DNA of 64,000 bases, taken from assembly GCF_018860505.1 (NCBI RefSeq), contig NZ_JAHKPU010000017.1, forward strand, positions 62,001-126,000, read 5' to 3'. Below are positions 27,580 through 35,919 of this stretch, one piece after another (within the stretch, counting starts at the first letter, position 1; every line of letters begins with the position of its first letter). The DNA is from Pacificibacter marinus (GTDB taxonomy: Bacteria > Pseudomonadota > Alphaproteobacteria > Rhodobacterales > Rhodobacteraceae). A model generated the notes under the pieces. That model had not been told where the DNA came from. It saw only the letters and a list, made by a program, of their open reading frames with translations, and ran no database searches. The position numbers were made by a program, and so were the translations under genes.

Positions 27580-27771
27580 TTACTCCTCCGAAGGTGTGTT
27601 TTGTTGGGCTGCGATATCGGCCATTGCTGTTTGCCGAGCCAGCAGGCGCACGATTTTGATCAGGCTGGGATGAGGCTCGGCGTGCGAGCTGCCAGAAGAC
27701 ACAGGGGCAGCGACGGGCGGCGCTTCTGCCACCTCCTTGTCGCTTGCGTGTCTCTTTTGGTCCCGTGCCAT
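27580..27771 (-). CDS. Small conserved partner protein of the serine recombinase (copy 2)
   Basis: A 63-residue counterpart of 17849-18040, again ending 4 bp before the recombinase start. The C-terminal half (IVRLLARQTAMADIAAQ) is identical to copy 1; the Ala/Pro-rich N-terminal half differs at several positions. Conservation of spacing and of the C-terminal helix supports a genuine two-gene unit. Confidence 0.6.
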   Translation of the reverse strand: MARDQKRHASDKEVAEAPPVAAPVSSGSSHAEPHPSLIKIVRLLARQTAMADIAAQQNTPSEE

Positions 27772-28518
27772 TGGCCGAGGTCTCCCGCCCGTTCCGGCGC
27801 TGCGCCGGACGGTTTAAAGTGATGTATTTGAAGCCGGAGATGTGTCCGGCGGTGTGGGTATCACTATACTGCATCGGGGACCTCATGGGGGGCGCTAAGA
27901 GACTGAAACTATGCGCTGAATGTCGGAATGTTGTGGATAACTGGCGTGTCGAAAAACTTTATCTATTATTCTGCAACACTGTTGATGCATAAAAATAGCT
28001 ATAAAAAATCAACTCTTAAAAAGCTGGAAAAAAACCCGGATTTTATCTGTCTGCTCTAAAACTTAAAAAACCAAAAAATCTCTCATCTGTTTGTTTGTAA
28101 AAAACCGAAAAAAATTATCCGTTCTTTTTAAGATGAAAATCAAAAACTGAAAAAGCCTTCAGAAACCGAGAAACTGAAAAACAAACAAACCAAAATAACG
28201 CGGACCATCAAATGACCCAGATGCTGATCCTGTCTTTTCTATGATGCTCGTTATTTTGATTGTCTGTCTTTGGCCTCCCGCACTTAACCGCTCAATAGAC
28301 AACCGGAATGCGTGATCCGTCGATAGGGTTGGCAAATTGAGGCTTGGTTGACTTGAAGTATCTATTGTGGCGTTCCTTTTTTATATTGCGACCAACAGAC
28401 AGTATAATGTGGATCATTCCTTTGTTTTTAAGGGCAGCCTTTTGGGATTGGTGTGTGTCATTTATCTGGTTGGGGGCATCGTATTTTGCCTTTTTGATCT
28501 GTCTGTCTTTGGCCTTTC
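27772..28518. other. Gene-free leader of recombinase module (copy 2) with ~240-bp insertion
   Basis: No gene is supported. The first part matches the AT-rich leader of copy 1. The 28277-28491 part is absent from copy 1 and is flanked by copies of TGTCTGTCTTTGGCCT (28261-28276 and 28500-28515). Short frames inside it have no recognisable product. Confidence 0.5.
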
Positions 28519-30651
28519 TCACCCCAGCCTTGGCGGTTCACGCGGGGGTTGATGTGGCGCGTTGATCTGTGCGCTGGTCTGCGTCTTGACGCTGAGGGGC
28601 GTGACCTCGCGCAGCAAAGGCTCGATCTCAGCGGCGCGCATTGAGCGGTGGTGCAGGAGTTCGCCAGCCAAGGCTTCCAATGGATCGCGATGTTCTGCGA
28701 GCAGTTTGGTTGCGCGTTGCTCTGCGTGGTCCAAACGGTGGCGCACACGGTCACGAAGTCTAGGTGTGGCGCGCAGGGTCTCATTTGGTTTGGCGTGCCA
28801 AACAGGACCTGCCTCTCCAAGGCCCAAGGTGGTCTCGATCTGAATGGCGGCCTTTGTGGCCAGCGCCAAATCCGAGGTGTCAGAGCCGCCAGCCCCAGCC
28901 GAGATGTCGCCCAAGACCAAGCGTTCTGCTGCGCGGCCTGCCAAAGAATAGGCGATCTGGGCCTCAAAATCCGCCAGCAGGCTCTCGTTTTGATTGAACT
29001 GGCAGGCCACTTGGCCGCCATCCGGTGAGATCCGCAGGCTGGTGACGGCGCCCAAGTTCAAAGCGGATGCGACGATCGCATGGCCAGCCTCGTGGATGGC
29101 AATTCGCCAGAGCAGGTTTTGGTTCTCAGGGCTCGCGTCGATGTTGAGATGATCTTGCAGCATCGCCAGTGAGAGCATCGTCTCGCTGTGGCGCGCATCA
29201 GACCGTGCCGCACGGATTGCGGCATCAATCTCAGCAGCGCTTTTGCCGACAGAGCCCCGCGCAAGGGCCTGCAGGTCGGCATCGGCAATCTCATCGCGCA
29301 GATGCTGGCGCAGGATCACCAAGAGGCTCTCAGTGTCGGGCAGGGGCATCGCCACCTTGAGATCCATCCGTCCAGCGCGCAGCACGGCGGGGTCGATCTT
29401 GTCCGCGCGATTGGTGGTGCCAACCAGAATGACACCTGCGTCGTGCGAGATCGCATCCAGCGCTGCAAGGAACGCATTGATTACTTGTAAGCGATAGCCT
29501 GAGCCATGGCTGTCGTCGTCATTGCGCGTGCCAACAGCATCGATCTCATCGATGATCAGGACACAGGGTGCTTTGCGGCGGGCTTCTGCAAAGCTGCCGC
29601 GCATCTCGCGCAGCATGTCGCCCAAGTGCCCCGCCGCTTGCCATGCGCCAAAGCTGGCGCTGACAACGGATAAGCCAGCGCTGTTGCCAATGGCGCGGGC
29701 GAGATAGGTTTTGCCGGTGCCGGGCGGGCCGTAAAGCAAGAGCGAGCGGCTGATCTCGTGCCAGCTTGCTTTGCCTGCTTTCCAAAGCTGCAGATCATCG
29801 ACAATCCGGCGGGCCGCCGACAGGGCGGGGCTCTCGCCGCTCATATCCTCCAAACGCGGGCCAGAAGTATTAGCATCGCGTTTGGTGACAGCACTCAGCT
29901 GTGCCAAAGCCGCCTGCAGGTTCTTCGCACGCAGCGTGGCACAGGTGGTGACCGTGTCGAGATCGCAGAGGATCTCATCGTTCGGAAGTGCTGCGCATAA
30001 GGCGGTGGGATCAGAGATGTGATGCGAGAGATGGCCGGATTGCAAAAATGTGGTCAGGATATCGCCAGAGATCCGCGCCATTGGAAAGGTGGGCATTGTG
30101 GGCGAGGTGATCGCGGTCACATGTTTGGGCAGCGAGATGCCATCGGCTTGCAAGGCCAACACCGGCTGGATCATGTCAAAGCTGTCGGTCAGCGCGGTGT
30201 GAAAGCGGGCTTGCGCGTTCTTTATAAGTGCGCCCTCAGCGACGTCCGGCGCGATCACCTGCCACTGGTCTTGTGCGAAACAAATGCGCAAGACGTCTTT
30301 GAGCGTCGCAAGATCTGCGAGGTCGATATCGCGGATCACGGTGAGCGCGCCGCAGGTCTGCGCCGCAGTGATGACCGATGGTGATTTGAGGCTGGCGGCC
30401 AGACGAATGGCGGTCAGAACCTGACGGGCGGGCACGTGGCGGGGCGGCACTGTGCTGGCGGACAGTGAACTGTCTGGCGCAAAGCAATCGATGCCGTCGC
30501 CTGCATCGAAACGCGCGAAGAGCGTATCGAGTTCAGAGGGCGTGAGGTCTTCATCGGAATGACGCGCCACGCCGTGATGGCGGCGCAGGCGCTCGATCAA
30601 CGTATAGGCAAAGTCGGTCCATACGGGTGTTTGGGTCTGTGATTTGGGCAT
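28519..30651 (-). CDS. Soluble FtsH-like AAA+ ATPase/M41 zinc metalloprotease
   Basis: A 710-residue protein without transmembrane segments. Residues 1-265 form an unrecognised N-terminal region. An AAA+ domain follows with Walker A (GPPGTGKT, about 308-315), Walker B (LIIDEID, about 365-371) and arginine finger region (LRAGRMDLKV). A peptidase M41 domain then has the zinc motif HEAGH (about 520-524) and a probable third ligand in the GGSDTSDLALAT segment. FtsH is normally membrane-anchored by N-terminal helices; their absence points to a cytosolic protease or unfoldase. It precedes the recombinase module and follows a zinc-ribbon/GIY-YIG gene on a mobile element. A partial copy exists at 18495. 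Confidence 0.9.
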   Translation of the reverse strand: MPKSQTQTPVWTDFAYTLIERLRRHHGVARHSDEDLTPSELDTLFARFDAGDGIDCFAPDSSLSASTVPPRHVPARQVLTAIRLAASLKSPSVITAAQTCGALTVIRDIDLADLATLKDVLRICFAQDQWQVIAPDVAEGALIKNAQARFHTALTDSFDMIQPVLALQADGISLPKHVTAITSPTMPTFPMARISGDILTTFLQSGHLSHHISDPTALCAALPNDEILCDLDTVTTCATLRAKNLQAALAQLSAVTKRDANTSGPRLEDMSGESPALSAARRIVDDLQLWKAGKASWHEISRSLLLYGPPGTGKTYLARAIGNSAGLSVVSASFGAWQAAGHLGDMLREMRGSFAEARRKAPCVLIIDEIDAVGTRNDDDSHGSGYRLQVINAFLAALDAISHDAGVILVGTTNRADKIDPAVLRAGRMDLKVAMPLPDTESLLVILRQHLRDEIADADLQALARGSVGKSAAEIDAAIRAARSDARHSETMLSLAMLQDHLNIDASPENQNLLWRIAIHEAGHAIVASALNLGAVTSLRISPDGGQVACQFNQNESLLADFEAQIAYSLAGRAAERLVLGDISAGAGGSDTSDLALATKAAIQIETTLGLGEAGPVWHAKPNETLRATPRLRDRVRHRLDHAEQRATKLLAEHRDPLEALAGELLHHRSMRAAEIEPLLREVTPLSVKTQTSAQINAPHQPPREPPRLG

Positions 30652-30734
30652 AGAGAAGCCCTCCCTGTGAGAGAGTGTGAGGCAGCGCCCCCGAGCGATC
30701 TGCTCGGAGGTCGGTTCTAACTTGAGGTGGAGAT

Positions 30735-31685
30735 CTAAGCGGCCGGCGGCGCGATCTGCGCCTCAATCGTGTCGAGATGATCGAGAATGGTCTGGGTCAG
30801 CCGCGCATCGTAGATCTCTGATTTGACGCGGATCTGGCCGCGATAGATCGCGGGATCGACAAGGCAATCGCAATGGGTTTGACGCAGTTTTGTGTGCAAC
30901 CCCTTCTCAAGGCGGATGGCCTCTTGGCCTGTCTTGATGGGCACCTCACGCAACACGGCGCAGGGCATCGCGGCATCGCATTGCAGCTGATGCCGCAGGC
31001 GGCTGTCAGGATTGCGAGAAAACCCCAGCTTGACCAGTTCGCGACCGTTCGCCAGCGTAAATGACATTGCGTAGAGAAAACTCGGGGCTGAGACCCAGTC
31101 TTCGCCGCATCCCCCGCAACCAAAGCGCCCCGTCTGCATATTGGCACGCGCCACGCGCTGCTCATGGCCACAGTCCGTATGACGATACTGGCGATAGTTC
31201 GGGTCGCCTTCGGGATCAGGACCGATCAGATCCCAGCCCTGCGCTTGGGCTTCTGCGACTTCGCTGGCGGCATGGCATGTCTCGCAGCGCAGGTTGGTCT
31301 TTCCAGCGGCCACGCGTTTGATTAACTCAAATTGACGACGAAACTTGTGTCCGCAGGGCGCGCGATAAATGCCATGGTGGCGGCTTTTGGGATCGCGGCT
31401 GAGCAACTCCAGCCCAGCGGCCGCGGCGTCTGAGGCCCAAGCCTGTTCAATACAGGCAGAACAATTGGGCTGACTGTTCATAAAGGTAAAGAGACGCACT
31501 TTGTTGAGCGCGCCGCAGTGGTGGCAGCGCAGGGCGAAGTGCAGGCGGTCGACGACGCGGGCGACGATGTCGAAGCCTTTTGACTGCGCCGTCTCAATCC
31601 AATGCGGCAGCAGGGCGCCTTTATAAATGGGCAGCAAGGTGTTTTGAATGGTGATCATGTTTTGGGAGTTGGAATTCGAGTTCAT
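30735..31685 (-). CDS. Zinc-ribbon protein with C-terminal GIY-YIG (T5orf172/MUG113-like) nuclease domain
   Basis: The ATG at 31685 follows a GGAG site. The 316-residue protein has about three successive C-x2-C or C-x-H zinc-ribbon units (CHHCGALNK with CSAC; CGHKFRR with CETC; CGHEQRV with CGGC), then a GIY-YIG-like domain (FLYAMSFTLANGRELVKLGF, SRNPDSRLRHQL, LEKGLHTKLR). This layout suggests DNA recognition by the ribbons and cleavage by the C-terminal domain. It lies 83 bp upstream of the AAA+ protease gene on the same strand. Partner function with the protease is inferred only from position. Confidence 0.75.
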   Translation of the reverse strand: MNSNSNSQNMITIQNTLLPIYKGALLPHWIETAQSKGFDIVARVVDRLHFALRCHHCGALNKVRLFTFMNSQPNCSACIEQAWASDAAAAGLELLSRDPKSRHHGIYRAPCGHKFRRQFELIKRVAAGKTNLRCETCHAASEVAEAQAQGWDLIGPDPEGDPNYRQYRHTDCGHEQRVARANMQTGRFGCGGCGEDWVSAPSFLYAMSFTLANGRELVKLGFSRNPDSRLRHQLQCDAAMPCAVLREVPIKTGQEAIRLEKGLHTKLRQTHCDCLVDPAIYRGQIRVKSEIYDARLTQTILDHLDTIEAQIAPPAA

Positions 31686-31830
31686 AGGATGTGCTCCATA
31701 TAAAAGAAAAAGATGTGCAAATTTGTTGGGACCGCAGCCGAAGGGCTGCAGCGATCGATCCGCGCACAGACAGGAGGATCGCCACGGTGAAAATGGCGAC
31801 CTGTTCTGATGCTTAAGGGGGATCGTTTGC

Positions 31831-32355
31831 TTAAAAGGCTGGGGCAGGCGGCTCGTCTGAGCCGCGTGTGTCATCCAGAACCTCTGGGGCGCTGTCAAAG
31901 AGCGGCAAGGCTGCGAGCGCCGTCATCAAGTGACGTGCTTGGATCAGCATTGCATTGCGCTGCATGGCGGTCACGCCAATGCCTGGAAGCTGGAATTGCG
32001 AAAAGAATGAAAAATGCATCTCGCGGTGCAAGCGCCGCGCGCCGCCAAGCTCTTCGCTGCCGAGCATGGCCTCAATGAGCCGCGCCGTGCGAAACAGCGG
32101 CTGGTCCGCCAAGGCCACATTCGGCAGAGCGTGAAAATGGCGCAAGCCCTTCATCAGGCGCGTTTGCGCGCGATCCGCATCGCGCAGCCACAAAACGTAG
32201 GCCGGATCCTGGCTGTGCCCGACATCTTCAAGATCGCGCTCTGCGATGATGAAATCCGTCACAAGAGTGAGAAGGGCGGGGAAGGCGCGTGACGCTGCCG
32301 TGTCATGCGGGACTTTATGCGCCCCAAAAGGCGTGATAGGGGTCTGTTTAGTCAT
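31831..32355 (-). CDS. Protein of unknown function, helical, mobile-element associated
   Basis: The ATG at 32355 follows a GGAG motif; a longer frame has no ribosome site. The 174-residue protein (MTKQTPITPFGAHKVPHDTA...) is hydrophilic and largely alpha-helical (FPALLTLVTDFIIAERDLED, MQRNAMLIQARHLMTAL). No signal peptide, membrane segment or catalytic motif is visible and the family was not recognised. It is the first gene of the minus-strand group leading to the GIY-YIG and AAA+ genes and is divergent from a ribbon-helix-helix regulator. Confidence 0.7.
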   Translation of the reverse strand: MTKQTPITPFGAHKVPHDTAASRAFPALLTLVTDFIIAERDLEDVGHSQDPAYVLWLRDADRAQTRLMKGLRHFHALPNVALADQPLFRTARLIEAMLGSEELGGARRLHREMHFSFFSQFQLPGIGVTAMQRNAMLIQARHLMTALAALPLFDSAPEVLDDTRGSDEPPAPAF

Positions 32356-32430
32356 GATGATCTCCAATGGATCTGAATGATTAGGAATCGTTGGGTGCTC
32401 GTAACACCCTGCGGTTCCGTCTGTTGCAAT

Positions 32431-32489
32431 TGTTAGCAAGTGTTAGTATGTCTTGTTTGCATCTATAGGTCAATAGCGGATTACTAACA
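32431..32489. promoter_or_regulatory. Operator-like repeats between divergent genes
   Basis: TGTTAGCA (32431-32438) and TGTTAGTA (32441-32448) are direct repeats 10 bp apart, and TACTAACA (32482-32489) is the exact inverse of the second. They sit between the 32355 minus-strand gene and the RHH gene start, a typical autoregulatory arrangement. Confidence 0.55.
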
Positions 32490-32666
32490 TTGTCAAACAA
32501 ACGCGAACTTAAGTCAGCCCCTTTGGGATTGCGCATAACACCAAGCTTAAAAGAGGCGCTGGAAAAAGCTGCTCAAAAAGATAGCAGATCGGTCGCTTCA
32601 ATGGCTGAAGTCATTCTGACACAATGGCTTGAAGAGCACGGGCATCTGACGCCAGATAAAATATGA
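32490..32666 (+). CDS. Small ribbon-helix-helix-type DNA-binding protein (TTG start)
   Basis: From a TTG at 32490 the frame encodes 58 residues: SNKRELKSAPLGLRITPSLK, then EALEKAAQKDSRSVASMAEV and ILTQWLEEHGHLTPDKI. The pattern of a short strand (LGLRITP) followed by two helices with SVASMAEVIL fits Arc/CopG-type RHH proteins. There is no ATG start before the conserved strand; upstream the frame is closed by a TAG, so TTG is the likely start. It is divergent from the 31831-32355 gene and next to repeated half-sites, so it probably represses this region. Confidence 0.6.
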   Translation: MSNKRELKSAPLGLRITPSLKEALEKAAQKDSRSVASMAEVILTQWLEEHGHLTPDKI

Positions 32667-32994
32667 TATCAGCACTGGCAGTTTGAATGTCCTAAAGCCT
32701 AAATGCTGCGCCTGTGCCGTGGAGCTGTCGTGGGCTCTGACGTTAAGGACGCATCCATCTGGTATGCGTCCTACAAGCTTGGCAACTCATCTTCTGCATC
32801 ATAACGCGCCTTCAGCTCATCCAAGCGTTCATTCGCGTCGATGCCCATCTCTTTACGGATATGCGCAAACGGTTTGGCGTCAGCGGTTATGAGCGCAAAT
32901 AGCATCATGTGTTAAGAGTGTGCTCATCGTAGACAAGCAACATTGCATTGCGCATGATGCGGGGTAATTGGACTGCAGTGAGGGCCTGACACGT
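32667..32994. other. Mostly gene-free interval with one short minus frame
   Basis: Apart from the short frame at 32771-32908, no coding or structural feature stands out between the RHH gene and the flavoprotein pseudogene. Confidence 0.5.
32771..32908 (-). pseudogene. Short conserved-looking frame, unidentified (45 aa), possibly a C-terminal remnant
   Basis: The minus frame reads LITADAKPFAHIRKEMGIDA, then NERLDELKARYDAEDELPSL and a stop. The composition looks like a genuine helical C-terminus, but the ATG at 32908 has no convincing ribosome site and the piece is short. It may be the tail of a lost gene or a tiny antitoxin-like protein; neither is proven. Confidence 0.35.
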
Positions 32995-33643
32995 ATGAAA
33001 GTCATCGTATTTCTAGGATCGGTTCGCGACAGCACGCCGCCACGTCCGGCCAGACTTGGCGCGCGTGTTGCCGCGGCAATGGCGCGGTTGCTTGAAGGTG
33101 CTAAGGTCGACGTAGAGGTCATCGATCCGCTGGATCTTGATCTGCCTGCTGTATTCAAGCCGCACTTTGCCTATGCCGCTGGGAAAGCACCTGTTGCGAT
33201 GCAGCGTCTTGCTGAGAAAGTTGAAGCCGCTGATTGCTATGTGATGGTCAGCCCAGAATACAACCATTCAATGAGCCCCGCGCTTGCCAACCTGCTCAAC
33301 CACTTCGCAAGTTCGAGTTTTGCGTTCAAACCCAGCGCCATCGTGACCTATTCCGCAGGCCAGTGGGGCGGTGCGCGCGTCGGTCAATATGCGGACATAT
33401 CTGAGCGAATTGGGATGCCTGCCGGTGTCAGCGATGATCCACATTCCGCGCGCACAGGAGGTCTTTGAAGAAGACGGATCGTTTGGAGCGGATGCTGACG
33501 TGGCAGAGTGGGAATCTTACTTTGGTCGCACGCTGGAGCAGATGTTCTGGTGGAGCAAGGCGGCGAAGGCTCAGCGCGGGCATGGTCTTCCGACCAAAGC
33601 ATTCGGGCGCGATCCTTCGCAACGCAACGCGCCGCTGAAATGA
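32995..33643 (+). pseudogene. NADPH-dependent FMN reductase/flavodoxin-like protein, frameshifted
   Basis: The first frame (MKVIVFLGSVRDSTPPRPAR ... CYVMVSPEYNHSMSPALANL) is a classic NADPH-dependent FMN reductase with phosphate loop GSVRDS and SPEYNHS. Near 33370, right after YSAGQWGGAR, the expected continuation (NMRTYLSELGCLPVSAMIHI) is found in another frame and runs to 33643. A single-base frameshift in the GCGCGCG run at about 33370 explains both pieces. Intact, it would be about 215 residues. A sequencing error cannot be excluded. Confidence 0.8.
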
Positions 33644-33734
33644 GGCGTGAGCCTCTGGCATGCAAAGAACTGGATAGGGTGCGCCCCGATGCACATCCAT
33701 GCCTTCGCTTCATTGCTCTATAGGCAGCTGGCGC

Positions 33735-35573
33735 TTAAGGCGTATCTGGTGTTGGCAAATATGTCTCGTGATTGCCGTCACGCGGGGCATCTTTAGACAG
33801 GGTGCGATACGATGCGTGTGGTAACAACCTATTCAATCGTGTTTGGCTTTCCGCATTGTCCTGCTGATATTTTATTGCGATCTCACAGTCTCGGTCTTGA
33901 ACCACGTCCTTAAGCAGATATTCCGTTTTGGGAGTGAGCGGCATTCCCACTGCAACAATCAACGTGGAGGTGTCCGCCGATGTGGCGGCTTGAGACAATG
34001 CAGATTTGATATTCTCAACCACGACAACATTTTTGGCATCGCGAGGTCCGAGCAAGTTGATGCCTTCGCCCCTGGTTTCATGAGTTGGGTTGATTTCTTT
34101 GAGTGCCTCAACATTAAAACCATCGAACCCCACGATGCTGCCATGATCGCTGCGGCGTGCCAAAAGCATATTGCCATCTGTATCGCTGCGGATGTCGTCT
34201 GGATACGACGCTAGGATATGCTGGCTCCATTCAGGATGCTCTTGTTCATTGCGCAGGGGAGACAGAGCCCATGCCTGACGCATTTCTGTGTGGTCGAGGT
34301 AACGATCAGATTTGGAGGGGGGCTCAGCATTTGACATCAATTTGCGAATGACATGCCGGTATTTACGCAACTCCATTTCGCTTGGGATCAATTTGATGAG
34401 AGCGGCTTTCATGTCGGTTTGAGGGGGCGACGGTCTAGGGTTTTCTCTCAACCAATCGTTCTTTTGGACGCGATGCTGTTCACGCATCACGGCCCGCAGT
34501 GTGTGCGTGACGGTATTGCTGTTGCCAGAGAGCATCTGCTGTAATTGACATTTTTCCGTTGCGTGTTGAACTGATAGGCGCCGCAATCCGGTGCGATGAT
34601 GTCGGCGGCGGCGTTTTTGCTCTACCGCTTGCGCAACTATAGTCTGCAAGGGACGCGTAAACCGACCCGCGAGTGCGCTCGTGAGTGTTGGATCTTTACT
34701 CTCTGTCGTTTTCGAGGATCCAAGTTTCGGAACATATTTTCCAAGGCGTTTTTGCATCTGGGCCAAGCCGTAAGCCGTGCCAAGTTGGCTTGCCGCCATC
34801 GCCCATTTTTCTAACATACGTGTGATCCTCGCGCCGCTGCGATGAAGGCTATAACGTAGCCCATGGTTGGCCAGAGCTGCGTGGACATCTTGCCAGTCTG
34901 TTGCAGCATCAAGATCGTGGCGTATATCCGTCCAGTCGTGTGGGGACACCGCATCACGCAGTGCAGGCAGGCCTGTCCGTTGTTCATGGCCTCGGATCGC
35001 GCGTCCATCCGGTCGCAACCCTGCCTTTCGGTCCGCTTTTTTCTTCTCCCAATGCTCCGCTGGTTTAGGAATAAGATGAACCTCACCATCGAAGATTTCG
35101 CAATCAAACCGTCCGCGATCTTGTGGCCAGCCCATTTCATATTCAATCTGGCGACACACTTTTTCAAGCCGCGCGTAATCGTGGCCAAGCGACAATGTTG
35201 CCCCTGTGATCGGATGAACCTTATTCAGCACTCCATGCAAATGTTTACCTGATGTATTGAAGTGAACTACAAGAACATATTGATGCGTGTCAGCTCCCAG
35301 TTCATAGATGATACGATGCCCCGCATCGATCAGTTCTTCATCGCTTGGGGTCTCCGTCTCGGCGCAGGAGACCATGAAATGATATGCAGGCCCTTTGACG
35401 CGCGGATTCAATTGCGCCGCGATATCCATTTGGAATGCAGCGTCATGCCAGTCGCCAGCCAAATTTGACAGATTGACTGTGACGTTGTTTGCGCAGACGT
35501 ATCTAATCCTTGCTCTAAAGCTGGCCTGCTTCCCTTGCTGGCAGGGTCGATTAGGAATCTTTTTTGCCAACAT
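33735..35573 (-). CDS. Mobilisation relaxase (MobP-like HUH) with Toprim-like C-terminus
   Basis: A 612-residue protein whose N-terminal domain shows the relaxase HUH-type motif (HFNTSGKHLHGVLN: His104, His111 and His113) and an upstream YHFMVSC segment. The middle is basic and partly coiled. The C-terminal ~150 residues include VVVENIKSALSQA and TLIVAVGMPLTPKTE, which look like a degenerate Toprim fold as seen in some plasmid relaxases. It would nick at oriT and pilot the strand. It starts inside the 3' end of the MobC-like gene and is last in the mobilisation operon. No type IV secretion genes are seen, so transfer would need a helper. Confidence 0.85.
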   Translation of the reverse strand: MLAKKIPNRPCQQGKQASFRARIRYVCANNVTVNLSNLAGDWHDAAFQMDIAAQLNPRVKGPAYHFMVSCAETETPSDEELIDAGHRIIYELGADTHQYVLVVHFNTSGKHLHGVLNKVHPITGATLSLGHDYARLEKVCRQIEYEMGWPQDRGRFDCEIFDGEVHLIPKPAEHWEKKKADRKAGLRPDGRAIRGHEQRTGLPALRDAVSPHDWTDIRHDLDAATDWQDVHAALANHGLRYSLHRSGARITRMLEKWAMAASQLGTAYGLAQMQKRLGKYVPKLGSSKTTESKDPTLTSALAGRFTRPLQTIVAQAVEQKRRRRHHRTGLRRLSVQHATEKCQLQQMLSGNSNTVTHTLRAVMREQHRVQKNDWLRENPRPSPPQTDMKAALIKLIPSEMELRKYRHVIRKLMSNAEPPSKSDRYLDHTEMRQAWALSPLRNEQEHPEWSQHILASYPDDIRSDTDGNMLLARRSDHGSIVGFDGFNVEALKEINPTHETRGEGINLLGPRDAKNVVVVENIKSALSQAATSADTSTLIVAVGMPLTPKTEYLLKDVVQDRDCEIAIKYQQDNAESQTRLNRLLPHASYRTLSKDAPRDGNHETYLPTPDTP

Positions 35574-35919
35574 CGGTAACCTCTTTCATGATGTCGCGCT
35601 GTAAATGATGAATACGTTTTGTAAGCAGCCTTGCCAGCGCGTGGGTCTCGTCGGGGGATGCGTTCTGACTTTGAGCTGCAAGCGCAACAATGCTGGCACC
35701 AATTTGTCCAAGTTCACCAACGATCATTTGCCGACGCCGCAAGCACATATCGCCAGTCGCGTGCAACTGATCACGGTGCCATGCCGAAAGTGTAGGATAT
35801 CCCTGTTGCTCCGCGATCTTTGCGAATGTTTGTTTTTCATGCTTATGCACCCGCAGCGACATCGTGTCGTGCTGTTGGCGGTTCGAGGAACGTTTTTTTC
35901 CATCACCAACTTTAGCCAT
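35551..35919 (-). CDS. mobC: MobC-like mobilisation accessory protein
   Basis: The ATG at 35919 follows a strong GGAGG site. The 122-residue basic protein has an RHH-like N-terminus (DTMSLRVHKHEKQTFAKIAE) and a helical C-terminus (LARLLTKRIHHLQRDIMKEV), as in plasmid MobC proteins that help the relaxase open oriT. It overlaps the relaxase gene by 23 bp and the upstream accessory gene by 8 bp. Confidence 0.75.
   Translation of the reverse strand: MAKVGDGKKRSSNRQQHDTMSLRVHKHEKQTFAKIAEQQGYPTLSAWHRDQLHATGDMCLRRRQMIVGELGQIGASIVALAAQSQNASPDETHALARLLTKRIHHLQRDIMKEVTDVGKKDS

Larger units (their letters stand above)
25881..28812 (-). repeat. Long direct repeat, copy 2 (recombinase module)
   Basis: Same orientation and content as 16151-18836, and contiguous here with the complete AAA+/M41 gene, so this copy is likely the parent. 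An extra ~240 bp at 28254-28515 is bounded by a ~23-bp direct repeat (TTTTGAT then TGTCTGTCTTTGGCCT). Confidence 0.9.

Noticed and set aside
28344-28565. Hydrophobic plus-strand frame in the insertion of repeat copy 2
   Set aside because: It runs antisense into the AAA+ protease gene, lacks a ribosome site and is not conserved in copy 1.
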